From an uncultured Erythrobacter sp. (GTDB lineage: Bacteria; Pseudomonadota; Alphaproteobacteria; Sphingomonadales; Sphingomonadaceae): a stretch of 64,000 bases of DNA. Of the stretch, positions 1 to 9,460 are shown in pieces. The notes beneath the pieces are model-generated. The model saw nothing but the letters and a program-made list of their open reading frames with translations, did no database searches and was not told the origin of the DNA. Positions within the stretch are counted from its first letter, which is position 1. Each line of letters starts with the position of its first letter. The stretch lies in NCBI GenBank assembly GCA_947488755.1, contig CANLAD010000001.1:1564247-1628246 (forward strand), read 5' to 3'. A program made the translations under genes and the position numbers.

Positions 1-426
1 GCCCCGATCGGTCAGAACCGCGCCCGCCGGTGCGCCTGCGGCCTGCGCAGCCGCGAATAGAGGAAGCGCCGCGACCGGGCGGCCCGACCGCAGATAGACC
101 CGCGCCGTGCCCAGCTTAACGCGCGCATCGTTCGGCGCAAGATCGGCGGCGCGTCCGTAAAAGCCGATCGCCGCGTCGTAGTCACCGACCGCAAAGGAGG
201 CATCCGCAGCCTCAAGCAGCGCGGCGAGTTGCCGAGGCCGGCGCGCCAGCGATTTCAGTGCGCGATTGAGGCGTTGCACATCCTGCGAAGGAAGCGGCTG
301 CACCACTTCGCGAGAAGCCGTGTTCGGGGCCGCGCTCTGAGCATTCACAGGTTGCGCCAGGCCTGCAAAGGTCAGAGCGATGGGTGCTACCAAGCTTGTA
401 CGAAGAAGATGTCTGATAGGGTTCAC
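1..426 (-). CDS. Secreted tetratricopeptide-repeat protein (C-terminus outside window)
   Basis: The reading frame is open from a GTG at 426 to the window edge, so only about 142 N-terminal residues are visible. An in-frame TAG lies four codons upstream and no ATG intervenes, which supports the GTG start. The N-terminus looks like a signal peptide: basic start, then a hydrophobic stretch ending near PVNAQS. It is followed by a segment with TPR character (LLEAADASFAVGDYDAAIGF, then YGRAADLAPNDARVKLG). It lies 118 bases downstream of ftsZ on the same strand. In related genomes this position often holds a TPR/SPOR-domain envelope protein; a SPOR domain here would be beyond the edge and is only inferred. 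Confidence 0.6.
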   Translation of the reverse strand, partial: MNPIRHLLRTSLVAPIALTFAGLAQPVNAQSAAPNTASREVVQPLPSQDVQRLNRALKSLARRPRQLAALLEAADASFAVGDYDAAIGFYGRAADLAPNDARVKLGTARVYLRSGRPVAALPLFAAAQAAGAPAGAVLTDRG

Positions 427-511
427 GGCTTCAAGCTGCTACGTCAAAACACGAAGCGCGCTACCCGCCAGCAGCTGAACACACGGCGAATAGCGCCGAT
501 CGGACGACGAA

Positions 512-527
512 GCGTGGCGCTCCACGC
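512..527. other. Perfect stem-loop downstream of ftsZ
   Basis: A 6-bp GC-rich stem (GCGTGG/CCACGC) with a CGCT loop lies just after the ftsZ stop codon. No T-run follows on either strand, so it is not a classic intrinsic terminator. It may be a weak terminator or an mRNA 3' end structure, or have no role. Confidence 0.3.
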
Positions 528-544
528 ACCGGTCTGGGTGAAGT

Positions 545-2368
545 CTACTGGTTGTTCTGTCGACCGAGGAAGCGCGGAATGCTGAGCGCCGGAGCGTCGT
601 CATCATCGTCATCCTCATCCGGGCCGGACGATCGCGAGAGGTTGGCCATGCGCTCGAACAATGTGCTGCCGCCGGCTGCCGCGCCATTTTTCTGGCCTTC
701 GGCTGGCTCGTCTTCACTGTCAGCATCCTCCGCATCACTCTCCGAAGCGAGAATACCGCCTTTCGACGCCGCGCTCGATCGCTCGCCGACGGGATTGTCA
801 TCAGCCTCAAGTCGGTCCGCACTTGCAAGCAGATCGTCGTCCGGATCCTCTTCGCCCGTCCCGGCATCCTCTTCGGCAAACTCTTCGCCCAGATCGAGCG
901 TGTCGTCCTCTTCGGCCGATGCGGCAAATCCGTCCTCGTTGGCCGCGCCGAAGTGGCTGTCTTCGGCGGACAGTGCGATCGTGTCCTCGTCCGCTTCGTT
1001 GCGCATCCCGGCGAGCGGATCGACGATATCATCGACGTCGTCGCCTTCATCGCCGAGCTCATCGCCCGCCTGCATTCCGGTCAGGTCGAATGGCTCGGCA
1101 TCCTTGCGCGGAGAGCGAGCGGTGACGTCCTCGCTTTCCTCGAAGTCCCTGTAATCCTCGCTGTAATCCTCGCTGTCCTGATGATCTTCGCTGGTCAGAT
1201 CATTGGAGGGCGTTTCGATTTCCGGATCGGCAAGCGCTGGAATCTTCGGCGCGCGCGTCGCGGAACGAAGGCCGGAACTGTCGGATTGCAGACCATTTGC
1301 CGAACCCAATGCGTTATCGCCCGACAAGGCGAGCGCAGGACGCTTGGGCGTGCGGTTTTCAGAGAGTGAGCCGGAATTGGCACGCGGCACTTCGCCGGTT
1401 GCCGATTGTTCGATCCCGGTCGCGACGACCGATACGCGGATCTTGCCCGAAAGATCGGGGTTGAAGGCGCTGCCCCAGATGATGTTCGCGTCCTCATCGA
1501 CCAGGTCGCGAATGTGATTGGCGGCCTCATCGACCTCCATCAGCTTCATGTCCTCGCCGCCGATGATCGAGATGATGACGCCCTTCGCGCCCTGCATCGA
1601 CACGCCGTCGAGCAGCGGGTTGGCGATCGCCTGTTCGGCAGCGTCGAGCGCGCGGTTCTCCCCTTCGCCCTCGCCAGTGCCCATCATCGCCTTGCCCATC
1701 TCGCTCATGACAGATCGCACATCGGCAAAGTCGAGATTGATGAGGCCCGGCATCACCATCAGATCGGTGATCGAGCGCACGCCCTGCTGCAGCACTTCGT
1801 CGGCCAGCTCGAACGCTTCCTTGAAAGTCGTTTCCGGCTTGGCGATCAGGAACAGGTTCTGGTTGGGGATGACGATCAGCGTGTCGACTTGGCTTTGCAG
1901 CTCGGCAATCCCCGCCTCGGCAGCGCGCATGCGGCGCGTGCCTTCAAACAGAAACGGCTTGGTGACGACGCCGACTGTCAGCACGCCCTTGCGCCGGGCA
2001 GCCTCCGCAATGACGGGAGCCGCGCCGGTGCCGGTGCCCCCACCCATGCCGGCGGCGATGAAGACCATGTTGACGCCGTCAAGCGCTTCTTCGATCTCGG
2101 ACACGGTTTCTTCGGCAGAGGCCTTGCCCACTTCCGGCCGTGCGCCCGCGCCAAGGCCACCGGTGATATCCGGACCCAGCTGGATCCGCGTTTCGGCAGG
2201 GCTGGTGCTCAGCGCCTGTGCATCGGTGTTCGCAACAATGAACTCGACCCCTTCGATATCGGCCTCGATCATATTGGCGACGGCGTTGCCGCCCGCCCCG
2301 CCGATGCCGACCACGGTGATGCGCGGACGCATATCGTCCTCTGCCGCGGGTCCGATATTGATGCTCAT
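545..2368 (-). CDS. ftsZ: Cell division GTPase FtsZ with very long acidic linker
   Basis: Tubulin-like GTPase that polymerises into the cytoplasmic Z-ring and recruits the divisome. The tubulin signature GGGTGTG is at about residues 109-115, and the globular domain runs to about residue 320. The protein is 607 residues, far longer than the usual 380-500. The extra length is a roughly 270-residue low-complexity, Asp/Glu-rich linker ending in the conserved C-terminal peptide IPRFLGRQ, which binds FtsA and other partners. The ATG at 2368 has a strong GGAGGA ribosome site 8 bases upstream. It is last in the dcw cluster, separated from ftsA by 213 bases, so it probably has its own promoter. Confidence 0.97.
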   Translation of the reverse strand: MSINIGPAAEDDMRPRITVVGIGGAGGNAVANMIEADIEGVEFIVANTDAQALSTSPAETRIQLGPDITGGLGAGARPEVGKASAEETVSEIEEALDGVNMVFIAAGMGGGTGTGAAPVIAEAARRKGVLTVGVVTKPFLFEGTRRMRAAEAGIAELQSQVDTLIVIPNQNLFLIAKPETTFKEAFELADEVLQQGVRSITDLMVMPGLINLDFADVRSVMSEMGKAMMGTGEGEGENRALDAAEQAIANPLLDGVSMQGAKGVIISIIGGEDMKLMEVDEAANHIRDLVDEDANIIWGSAFNPDLSGKIRVSVVATGIEQSATGEVPRANSGSLSENRTPKRPALALSGDNALGSANGLQSDSSGLRSATRAPKIPALADPEIETPSNDLTSEDHQDSEDYSEDYRDFEESEDVTARSPRKDAEPFDLTGMQAGDELGDEGDDVDDIVDPLAGMRNEADEDTIALSAEDSHFGAANEDGFAASAEEDDTLDLGEEFAEEDAGTGEEDPDDDLLASADRLEADDNPVGERSSAASKGGILASESDAEDADSEDEPAEGQKNGAAAGGSTLFERMANLSRSSGPDEDDDDDDAPALSIPRFLGRQNNQ

Positions 2369-2569
2369 CGCTTTAATCCTCCAGCCGCGGTGGCAGTGTC
2401 GCCTTGCGCTGCGTCCGCGTCGATTAGTCTGTTACACGTTCATTATGTGCCCGTTATAGCGCGCCCGTTCCTTATCCACAGCGCCCTTGTCCGGCAAATC
2501 CGTGTCATACCATAGAAAAGCGGGGCCATACACGAAGCGCGCCGACCTTAGAAACCCTGCTGAAGGAAT

Positions 2570-2577
2570 ATGGTTAA
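2570..2577 (-). promoter_or_regulatory. Putative CtrA half-site before ftsZ
   Basis: Read on the minus strand this is TTAACCAT, preceded by G. It lies just after the ftsA stop codon and about 200 bases upstream of the ftsZ start. CtrA, the alphaproteobacterial cell-cycle regulator, recognises TTAA-type half-sites, and it controls ftsZ in Caulobacter. Only the match and its position are seen; binding is inferred. An 8-base match can occur by chance. Confidence 0.3.
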
Positions 2578-2581
2578 CACT

Positions 2582-3913
2582 TCAGAAATATTCTTTCGCA
2601 GCGCGCACCAGACGACGTAGCGAAAAGGCTGGGCCAAGCCCGCCGCCAAGTCGGGTCGCGCGTGTATAATTGTTGCTGATCGAACGGATATCGATCGGAT
2701 CATCGGCGGCGTACAGGCACAGGCCCGCCAACGCTGAAAAGCCGGGGGTGGCGTGCGCTTCAGGCAACCCGGTCAGCGCGGGCGCACGGCCTACCCGAAC
2801 CGGACAGCCGAGCGCGCTCTGGGTGAATTCGTCCAGCCCGGCCAGCTCCGCGCCTCCGCCGGTCAGCACCACCTGCCCCGCATTGGCTCCGGAAAAGCCC
2901 ATTTCCTTCAATGCCTTGGCGATTTCGCCCGTCAGCTCCGCCTGGGCGTGTGTGATGATGGAAATAAGCTTTGCCCGTGCGATCCGGTTGTTTTCGTCCG
3001 CGCCGCGGGCGGTCGGACCCAAGGCCGTACTCTCGATCGGTTCGCCCGGTCCGTGAACCGGTATCAATTCGCGGTGATCGGCGGGCGAGGAGATAGCTGA
3101 ACCCGATACGCATTTCAGACGCTCGGCCTGAAACCGCCGGATGCCAAGCACGCTTGCGATCGCATCGGTGACGTCGCCCGAGCCGGTGGGAATAGCGCGC
3201 AGTCCCAGCAGCATTCCAGCCGCAAATACCGACACATTGGTGACGTCACTGCCGATTTCGATAAGCGCAACGCCCAGCTCGCGTTCTTCGGGCAGCAGAC
3301 AGGCATAGCCCGACGCAAGCGGGGCAGCGACCACCCCCTCGACATCGAGGTGCGCGTTCTGCACCGCCTCCATCAGATTGCGCACGGGCGCGCCATCCGC
3401 GAGCATCACGTGAATATCGACGCCCAACTGCTCGGCATGGAGCCCGCGCGGATTGGCGATGCCGTGCGCGCCGTCAAGCGTGTAATGCGCAGGTTGCGCG
3501 TGCAGCACGGTGCGCCCGTCGGGCTGGATCATGCCCTGCGCCTCGACCAGCAATTGTTCGACGTCCTCGTCCTCGATCCGGCGTCCGCCTATGTCGATTT
3601 CGACCTTCACGACATGGCTTTGCAGGCCTGCGCCGGCGCAGGCGATCCACACGCTCTGCACTTCGACCTGCGCCGCTTTCTCCGCGCGTTCGACCGCGTC
3701 GCGAATGGCGTAGGTCGCGCCCTGCATGTCGACGATGTAGCCGCGCTTGACCCCCGCGCTCGCCCGGTGGCCGGATCCCAGCACAATGAGATCGCCGTTT
3801 TCGGTCTCGCCCATAATCATGGCGGACACGCGAAACGATCCGACATTGACGGCGGCGAAGACCTTGGAGAGGCGCGGAGTTCCAGCTTTTCCGGTGCTGC
3901 GAGCGGCGGCCAT
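2582..3913 (-). CDS. ftsA: Cell division protein FtsA
   Basis: Actin-like ATPase that tethers FtsZ to the inner membrane and activates septal synthesis. The 443-residue product starts MAAARSTGKA. It has the actin-fold phosphate segments (AAVNVGSFRVSA near the N-terminus, VVLTGGGAELAG near the C-terminus) and a basic amphipathic tail ending AAKEYF, as expected for a membrane-targeting helix. The frame stays open upstream into ftsQ, but the ATG at 3913 is chosen because it forms a one-base TGATG overlap with the ftsQ stop, the junction style of the cluster, and because conserved sequence begins there. Confidence 0.95.
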   Translation of the reverse strand: MAAARSTGKAGTPRLSKVFAAVNVGSFRVSAMIMGETENGDLIVLGSGHRASAGVKRGYIVDMQGATYAIRDAVERAEKAAQVEVQSVWIACAGAGLQSHVVKVEIDIGGRRIEDEDVEQLLVEAQGMIQPDGRTVLHAQPAHYTLDGAHGIANPRGLHAEQLGVDIHVMLADGAPVRNLMEAVQNAHLDVEGVVAAPLASGYACLLPEERELGVALIEIGSDVTNVSVFAAGMLLGLRAIPTGSGDVTDAIASVLGIRRFQAERLKCVSGSAISSPADHRELIPVHGPGEPIESTALGPTARGADENNRIARAKLISIITHAQAELTGEIAKALKEMGFSGANAGQVVLTGGGAELAGLDEFTQSALGCPVRVGRAPALTGLPEAHATPGFSALAGLCLYAADDPIDIRSISNNYTRATRLGGGLGPAFSLRRLVRAAKEYF

Positions 3914-4833
3914 CACTCCGCATCCTCGCGTTCGCGCGCATCCAGTTCGATGCGGTCGGCACGGCCCGGTACGCGCATGTATATGCGTGGCGGCGAGCGC
4001 ATGTCGAAGGCCGCGACCTCTCCGCCCAGCAGCCGGTTGCGCCCATCCAGACGGGCGAACTTGATCAGCGCGCTCGCGGATTGGTTGGCACCTTCGGGCA
4101 GCGCGAGCACTTGGCCCGAGCGGAAGGTGAGGTTCCACCGGCGATTGCCGACCCATTCGGCGGCTTCGACTTGGGGGGACAGGGCAGGCGCGGCGGCAAG
4201 CAGCGTGTCCAGCGCTTCCACCTGGCGAGCCGCTCCTGGTCCGCCGATCCTGAGCATCTCGGCGGCATTCTCTGGAGAGATCGGCTCCAGTTCGCTGCCG
4301 GTGCGATCGATCAGCATCAGCCGGTCAGGCTTTTCAAGCACGGCGTGCGGCACACGCTCGACGATATCGATGGCGAGCGTGCCGGGCAATTGGGTCGAGA
4401 CGCGCGCGTCCTTGACCCATGCCAGTTGCAGCAGATCGGCGCGCAATTCCTCGATCTCGACCAGCGGCATGGGCCGCTCTCGCTGGGCCAGCGCGCGGGC
4501 ATAGACCTGCCGTTCATCCATGCGGTTCGTTCCCGTAACCCGCACGCTTTGTACCTCGAAACCCGCATCCGAGGCCATCTGCGCCACCTGCGCGCGGGCC
4601 ATTGCGGGCACTCCAGCGAAATTGGCGATCACGAAAGCAAGCCCAACGCCCGCCCCGATGATCAGCGTCAGCCAGATCGTGCTCCATTGCTCGTCCGTAA
4701 ACGGCAGCACGCCCATCGCCCGGTCGAGCACGCTGGATGTCTGCGCCTTCGCCCGGCGCGCGCCAGCGGCCCGCCCCTGCGAGCGCGCGGCGCGGCGCAC
4801 CCCCTTGCCTGCGCTCCGCTTGATTTTAGCCAT
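3913..4833 (-). CDS. ftsQ: Cell division protein FtsQ
   Basis: Bitopic divisome protein that links the cytoplasmic ring to FtsB/L and the septal synthase. The basic cytoplasmic tail (MAKIKRSAGKGVRR) is followed by one transmembrane helix around residues 60-80 and a periplasmic POTRA/FtsQ domain (VRVTGTNRMDERQVYARAL). The ATG at 4833 is preferred over an upstream ATG at 4863. It has a GAGAGG site about 8 bases upstream and overlaps the ddl stop by 8 bases, whereas the upstream start would overlap by 38. The product is 306 residues. It sits in the usual place between ddl and ftsA. Confidence 0.93.
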   Translation of the reverse strand: MAKIKRSAGKGVRRAARSQGRAAGARRAKAQTSSVLDRAMGVLPFTDEQWSTIWLTLIIGAGVGLAFVIANFAGVPAMARAQVAQMASDAGFEVQSVRVTGTNRMDERQVYARALAQRERPMPLVEIEELRADLLQLAWVKDARVSTQLPGTLAIDIVERVPHAVLEKPDRLMLIDRTGSELEPISPENAAEMLRIGGPGAARQVEALDTLLAAAPALSPQVEAAEWVGNRRWNLTFRSGQVLALPEGANQSASALIKFARLDGRNRLLGGEVAAFDMRSPPRIYMRVPGRADRIELDAREREDAE

Positions 4834-5815
4834 TGGCGGCCCTCTCACGTTTCGTGAGGCCATGCACGCGGATCGCCTCCATCACGATGAGTTCGACCAG
4901 CTCGCCATAGCCTATTCCGGCATGGCGCGCCTGCTCGGGCACCAGGCTGAGCGGCGTCATGCCCGGCTGGGTATTGGTTTCAAGCACGAACAATCCATCT
5001 TCGCCCTGGCTTTCATCCCAGCGAAAATCGGTCCGGCTCGTCCCCCGACAGCCCAGCACCTTGTGAGCCTTGAGCGCATATTCCTCGCACAATCGCGCGA
5101 TATTGTCGGGAATTTGCGCCGGACAGATGTGTTGCGTGCGGCCTTCGGTGTATTTGTGCTCGTAATCGTAGAAACCATTCTCGATCACAAGCTCGGTCAC
5201 GCCGAGCGCGCGCGGACCGTCGGCATGGTCGATCACCGCCGTCGTCATCTCGCGTCCGGCGATGAAGGGTTCGGCGAGCAATTGGTCGAACTGCTGCCAG
5301 GGACCGGGCGCATCGGCAGAGATCGGCTGTCCAACATCGCTGTCCTCAGTCACAATCGCGACACCGACCGACGAACCTTCGTTGACGGGTTTGAGCACAT
5401 AGGGACGCGGCATCGGATCGCGCTCGAACAGCTCGCTGGATTGGACGATCCGCCCGCCGGGCATCGGAATACCCTTGGGGACGAGCGCTTGCTTGGTCAG
5501 CTCCTTGTCGATCGCGATGACCGATGTGGCGAGGCTCGAATGCGTGTAGGCAATGCCCATCAGGTCGAGCATTCCCTGAACGCTGCCATCCTCGCCCGGC
5601 ACTCCGTGAAGCGCGTTGAAGACCACGTCGGGCTCCGCTTCGGCAATCCGTGCGGCGACATTGCGGTCCATATCGATCCGCGTCACCCGGTGCCCGCTTG
5701 CTTCGAGCGCATCGGCGACCCCGCCGCCGCTCATCAGCGAAACCTCACGCTCATTCGCCCAGCCGCCCATCAGGACAGCGATGTGGAGCGGGCTTTTCTC
5801 GCTTGCTGCGTTCAT
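4826..5815 (-). CDS. ddl: D-alanine--D-alanine ligase
   Basis: Cytoplasmic ATP-grasp enzyme that joins two D-alanines for the MurF step. The 329-residue product has an N-terminal VLMGGWANEREVSLMSG loop, the HGVPGEDGSVQGMLDL substrate segment, the YVLKPVNEGSSVGV ATP-grasp lysine region, and a C-terminal metal site (FVLETNTQPGMTPLSL). The ATG at 5815 shares one base with the murB stop (TGATG). The frame is open further upstream inside murB but shows no family similarity there. Its place between murB and ftsQ is the usual one for this cluster. Confidence 0.96.
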   Translation of the reverse strand: MNAASEKSPLHIAVLMGGWANEREVSLMSGGGVADALEASGHRVTRIDMDRNVAARIAEAEPDVVFNALHGVPGEDGSVQGMLDLMGIAYTHSSLATSVIAIDKELTKQALVPKGIPMPGGRIVQSSELFERDPMPRPYVLKPVNEGSSVGVAIVTEDSDVGQPISADAPGPWQQFDQLLAEPFIAGREMTTAVIDHADGPRALGVTELVIENGFYDYEHKYTEGRTQHICPAQIPDNIARLCEEYALKAHKVLGCRGTSRTDFRWDESQGEDGLFVLETNTQPGMTPLSLVPEQARHAGIGYGELVELIVMEAIRVHGLTKRERAANG

Positions 5816-6783
5816 CAGGCAGGCCGCCCCACGCGCTGGATTTCCCATTCGAGCGTCACACCGCTGTCGGCATAGACCTTGCGGCGCACCAGTTCGCCGA
5901 GCTCTTCGATATCGGTGCTGGTCGCCTCGCCAGTGTTGATGAGGAAATTGGTGTGCTTGTCGCTCACCTTCGCGCCGCCATGCTCCATCCCCCGGCATCC
6001 CGCCGCATCGACCAGCTTCCAGGCCTTCCCGCCCTCGGGGTTCTTGAAGGTCGAGCCGCCCGTCTTGGTGCGCAAAGGCTGCGAGTTCTCGCGCTCCTCG
6101 GCGATGCGATCCATTTCCGCGCCGATCTTTTCGGGATCGCCGGGCGTCCCCTCGAACCGGGCGGCGACGACGATCGCGCTGTCGGGCAGTTTGGAGTGAC
6201 GATAGCTGTAGCCAAGCTCCGCGACGGGCAGCGTAACCAGTCGCCCGCCAGGCAGGATCACATCGCAATCCACCAGAATATCGGCGACCTCGCGGCCATA
6301 GGCGCCGCCGTTCATCCGCACGAAACCGCCGACCGTGCCCGGAATGCCGCGCAGGAACTCCATCCCCGCAATCCCCGCATCGCGCGCGGTCGACGCCGCC
6401 AGAATACCCGGAGCACCCGCGCCGCAGGTTATCTCGGTCTCACCGGTTGCCTCGACGCCCGCGAACGGCTTGCCCAGCCGCACCACCACACCCGGCACGC
6501 CGCCATCGCGGATGATGAGATTGGAGCCAAGCCCCAGCGCCATGACCGGCAGCTTGCCATCCAGACGATCCAGAAAGGTCTTCAGATCATCGAGATCGGC
6601 GGGCTCGAACAGCCAGTCCGCAGCCCCGCCGCTCTTGAACCAGACGAGCTTCGCCAGCGGGGCATCGGCGGTCAGATCGCCGCGAATGCCCTCCATCGGT
6701 ACAGGCGCATCCGCCCCGCCCTCGACCGAACAGGTCGGTGCCATGCCGTCATCGTAATGCGAGTTTTCGCCCGGTTGATTCAC
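5815..6783 (-). CDS. murB: UDP-N-acetylenolpyruvoylglucosamine reductase MurB
   Basis: FAD-dependent enzyme that reduces UDP-GlcNAc-enolpyruvate to UDP-MurNAc. Family motifs are visible: [13 protein letters not shown] for FAD binding, [20 protein letters not shown], and a [15 protein letters not shown] segment carrying the catalytic serine region. The GTG at 6783 is the likely start because it gives the GTGA overlap with murC seen at other junctions, for 322 residues. An ATG at about 6743 is an alternative. A longer frame reaches into murC but would overlap it by more than 80 bases. Confidence 0.92.
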   Translation of the reverse strand: MNQPGENSHYDDGMAPTCSVEGGADAPVPMEGIRGDLTADAPLAKLVWFKSGGAADWLFEPADLDDLKTFLDRLDGKLPVMALGLGSNLIIRDGGVPGVVVRLGKPFAGVEATGETEITCGAGAPGILAASTARDAGIAGMEFLRGIPGTVGGFVRMNGGAYGREVADILVDCDVILPGGRLVTLPVAELGYSYRHSKLPDSAIVVAARFEGTPGDPEKIGAEMDRIAEERENSQPLRTKTGGSTFKNPEGGKAWKLVDAAGCRGMEHGGAKVSDKHTNFLINTGEATSTDIEELGELVRRKVYADSGVTLEWEIQRVGRPA

Positions 6784-8228
6784 GCTGCCTCGACTGTTCG
6801 TTTCGCTTCGATCGCGTTGGCGAGGGAGGCGGCCCACTTCGTGATGTCGCCCGCGCCAAGGCATACGACGATGTCACCGGCCGCGATTTCCTCAGCCAGC
6901 GTTGCGGCAAGCGCGTCTTCATCAGCAACGGTGTGGGCGGAACGGTGGCCGCGCGACTTCAATCCCGCAACGAGCGCCTCAGCATCGACCCCTTCGATCG
7001 GATCTTCGCCTGCAGGGTAGACGGGTGTGACAAGCACCATGTCCGCCTCGTTGAAGCAGTTCTGAAAGTCGTCCATCAATTCGTTGAGGCGCGTATAACG
7101 GTGGGGCTGCGCGACCGCGATGACCCGCCCGCGCGGCCCCTCGCGAGCGCCGGCCTCCTCGCGCGCGGCTTCGAGTACGGCGCGGATTTCAACCGGGTGG
7201 TGGGCGTAATCGTCGATGACCATCGCCGAGCCGCCCTCGCACGCGACCATGCCGACTTTCGAGAACCGGCGGCGCACGCCTGAAAAGCTGGCGAAACCGT
7301 TGCAGATCACCTCATCAGGACAGCCCATCTCGACAGCGACCGCAATGGCTGCGAGCGCATTCTGGACGTTGTGGCGGCCGGGCATGGGCAGGTGAACGCC
7401 TTCGATCCGGCGATCCTCGTGCCCGCGCTGGCGGACGATCACATCGAACCGATTGCCACCCTCGACCGGGCGGATATTGACGCCGCAAATGTCGGCCTGC
7501 AGCGAGAAGCCGTAAGTTACGACCTTGCGGTCGCGCACATCGCCGATCACCGCCTGCACCTGCGGATGATCGACGCACAGGATCGCCGCGCCATAGAACG
7601 GCACGTTTTCGATGAACTCGACGAAGGCGCGCTTCACGCCGTCGAAATCGCCGTAATGGTCGAGGTGCTCGGGATCGATATTGGTGACCACCGCGATCGT
7701 CCCGTCGAGGCGCAGGAAGCTGCCGTCGCTTTCATCGGCTTCCACCACCATCCAGTCGCTATCGCCCATCCGCGTATTCGAACCATATTGCTCGATGATC
7801 CCACCGTTGATGACGGTGGGATCGACCTGACCGTGATCGAGCAGGCTGGCGATCATGCTGGTGGTGGTGGTCTTGCCATGCGTGCCCGCGATGGCGATGG
7901 TGCGCTTCAACCGCATCAGCTCGGCCAGCATTTCGGCACGGCGCACAACGGGGATGCGATTTTCCAGCGCGAAGGCGACTTCGGGATTGGTCCGGCGCAC
8001 AGCCGTGGAGGTGACGACCACCGCGGCGCCTTCGACATTTTCCTCTGCGTGGCCGATCTTCACCTCGATGCCCTGCTCACGCAGGCGTTCGACCGAGGGG
8101 CCTTCTTTCAGGTCCGATCCCTGCACCTGATAGCCGAGATTGTGCATGACCTCGGCAATGCCGGACATGCCGATGCCGCCGATCCCGACGAAATGGATCA
8201 TGCCGATGTCGGTGCCAACGCCCTTCAT
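6780..8228 (-). CDS. murC: UDP-N-acetylmuramate--L-alanine ligase MurC
   Basis: First Mur ligase; adds L-Ala to UDP-MurNAc with ATP in the cytoplasm. The 482-residue product has an N-terminal UDP-binding Rossmann segment ([18 protein letters not shown]), the Mur ligase P-loop [11 protein letters not shown] near residue 115, and a DDYAHHP motif in the C-terminal half typical of MurC. The ATG at 8228 overlaps the murG stop as ATGA. The same frame extends upstream inside murG without family similarity, so that extension is rejected. Confidence 0.97.
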   Translation of the reverse strand: MKGVGTDIGMIHFVGIGGIGMSGIAEVMHNLGYQVQGSDLKEGPSVERLREQGIEVKIGHAEENVEGAAVVVTSTAVRRTNPEVAFALENRIPVVRRAEMLAELMRLKRTIAIAGTHGKTTTTSMIASLLDHGQVDPTVINGGIIEQYGSNTRMGDSDWMVVEADESDGSFLRLDGTIAVVTNIDPEHLDHYGDFDGVKRAFVEFIENVPFYGAAILCVDHPQVQAVIGDVRDRKVVTYGFSLQADICGVNIRPVEGGNRFDVIVRQRGHEDRRIEGVHLPMPGRHNVQNALAAIAVAVEMGCPDEVICNGFASFSGVRRRFSKVGMVACEGGSAMVIDDYAHHPVEIRAVLEAAREEAGAREGPRGRVIAVAQPHRYTRLNELMDDFQNCFNEADMVLVTPVYPAGEDPIEGVDAEALVAGLKSRGHRSAHTVADEDALAATLAEEIAAGDIVVCLGAGDITKWAASLANAIEAKRTVEAA

Positions 8229-9460
8229 GCCTGCATATCCTCTGGAGGATTGCGGGTGGCGGGTTTGGGCGCAAATGCTTCCTGCGAGGCCCCGCGCGTG
8301 TTGTGTTCGCCGACGCGGATCACGTCCATCAGGTCGATCCCGCCCATGTTCTCCACCAGATCGGCGAGATCGCTCGCCGCATCGGGGCGACCGCAATTCC
8401 AAGCGCCATGCGCCGCGTTGGAAAGGCTCGCCGGGTTCTGCGCCAGGGCCTGTATTTGCTTGGCCAGTTCCTTGGGCTCGAAGCGGTCCTGACGGATCAT
8501 GCGCGCGCCGCCCGCCCTCACGATCTCGCGCGTATTGGCCGCCTGATGATCGTCGGTCGCGATCGGCAGCGGTATCAGGATCGCAGGCCGCCCGACCGCC
8601 GTCAGCTCGGCAATGGTAGAGGCACCCGCGCGCCCGATAAACAGATGCGCACCCGCAAGGCGCTCGTGCATATCCTCGAAATAAGAGCCGAGTTCGGCGG
8701 GGATTTCGTGTGCCGCATAACGCTCGCGCACCGCCTCGATATCTTCCGGACGGCATTGCTGGGTGACCTGCAGGCGCTGACGCAAAGCTGGTGGCAGCAT
8801 CGCCAGCCCGTCCGGCACCACCTGCGACAGCACACGCGCGCCCTGACTTCCGCCGGTGACAAGGACGCGCAGCAGGCTTTCATCGGTAAAGGCAGGGAAG
8901 TCCTCGTCACGCAGCGTCAGCACCTCTTCGCGCACCGGATTGCCGACCAGATGGGTCTTTGGCGCGTGCTTGGACTTCAAGCGCTGGACATCCGGGTAGG
9001 AGGTCGCGATCGCATCGACCCGGCCCGCGAGCAGGCGGTTGACGCGGCCCAGCACCGCGTTCTGTTCGTGCACAACGCACGGCACCTTGACCGAAGTCGC
9101 GGCGAGCAGTGCGGGCAGCGCGGGATATCCGCCAAAGCCGACCACGCCAGACGGCTCGAAGCTCTCGAACAGGCGCAGTGCCATGCGCCGCCCTTTCAGC
9201 ACGGCGCGAAGCCCCGAAATCCAGTGCAGCGGGTTCTTGCCAAAGCGGCCTGCGGGCAGAACATGCGCGGTAAGGAAGTCAGGCTTGCCCGGTATCTCGG
9301 CACCGCGTTCATCGGTGATGAGCGCAACGTGATGCCCGCGCGCGTGCAGTTCGGTCGCGAGCGCGAATGCGGGAATCAAGTGCCCGCCCGTCCCCCCGGC
9401 GGCGAGGACGAAATGGCGCGACGCGCCGGTGGGCGCATGCTGGTTCGATGGGCTCGTCAT
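8225..9460 (-). CDS. murG: UDP-GlcNAc transferase MurG (lipid II synthase)
   Basis: Peripheral inner-membrane GT28 glycosyltransferase that adds GlcNAc to lipid I. The N-terminal [10 protein letters not shown] loop near residue 23, [25 protein letters not shown] and the acceptor/donor segments [11 protein letters not shown] and [13 protein letters not shown] are all present. At 411 residues it is longer than the roughly 355 of E. coli MurG. Most of the extra is at the C-terminus, where the tail after DLMDVIRVG is low complexity and may be disordered. ATGA overlaps join it to ftsW and murC. Confidence 0.96.
   Translation of the reverse strand: MTSPSNQHAPTGASRHFVLAAGGTGGHLIPAFALATELHARGHHVALITDERGAEIPGKPDFLTAHVLPAGRFGKNPLHWISGLRAVLKGRRMALRLFESFEPSGVVGFGGYPALPALLAATSVKVPCVVHEQNAVLGRVNRLLAGRVDAIATSYPDVQRLKSKHAPKTHLVGNPVREEVLTLRDEDFPAFTDESLLRVLVTGGSQGARVLSQVVPDGLAMLPPALRQRLQVTQQCRPEDIEAVRERYAAHEIPAELGSYFEDMHERLAGAHLFIGRAGASTIAELTAVGRPAILIPLPIATDDHQAANTREIVRAGGARMIRQDRFEPKELAKQIQALAQNPASLSNAAHGAWNCGRPDAASDLADLVENMGGIDLMDVIRVGEHNTRGASQEAFAPKPATRNPPEDMQA

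Noticed and set aside
1406..2515. Long plus-strand open frame antisense to ftsZ (369 codons)
   Set aside because: It is a GC-rich antisense shadow of a clear ftsZ; its translation has no family similarity and no ribosome site.
4520..7020. Plus-strand open frames antisense to ftsQ, ddl and murB
   Set aside because: Arg/Ala-rich, low-complexity translations lying opposite well-conserved dcw genes; they overlap one another and have no start signals.
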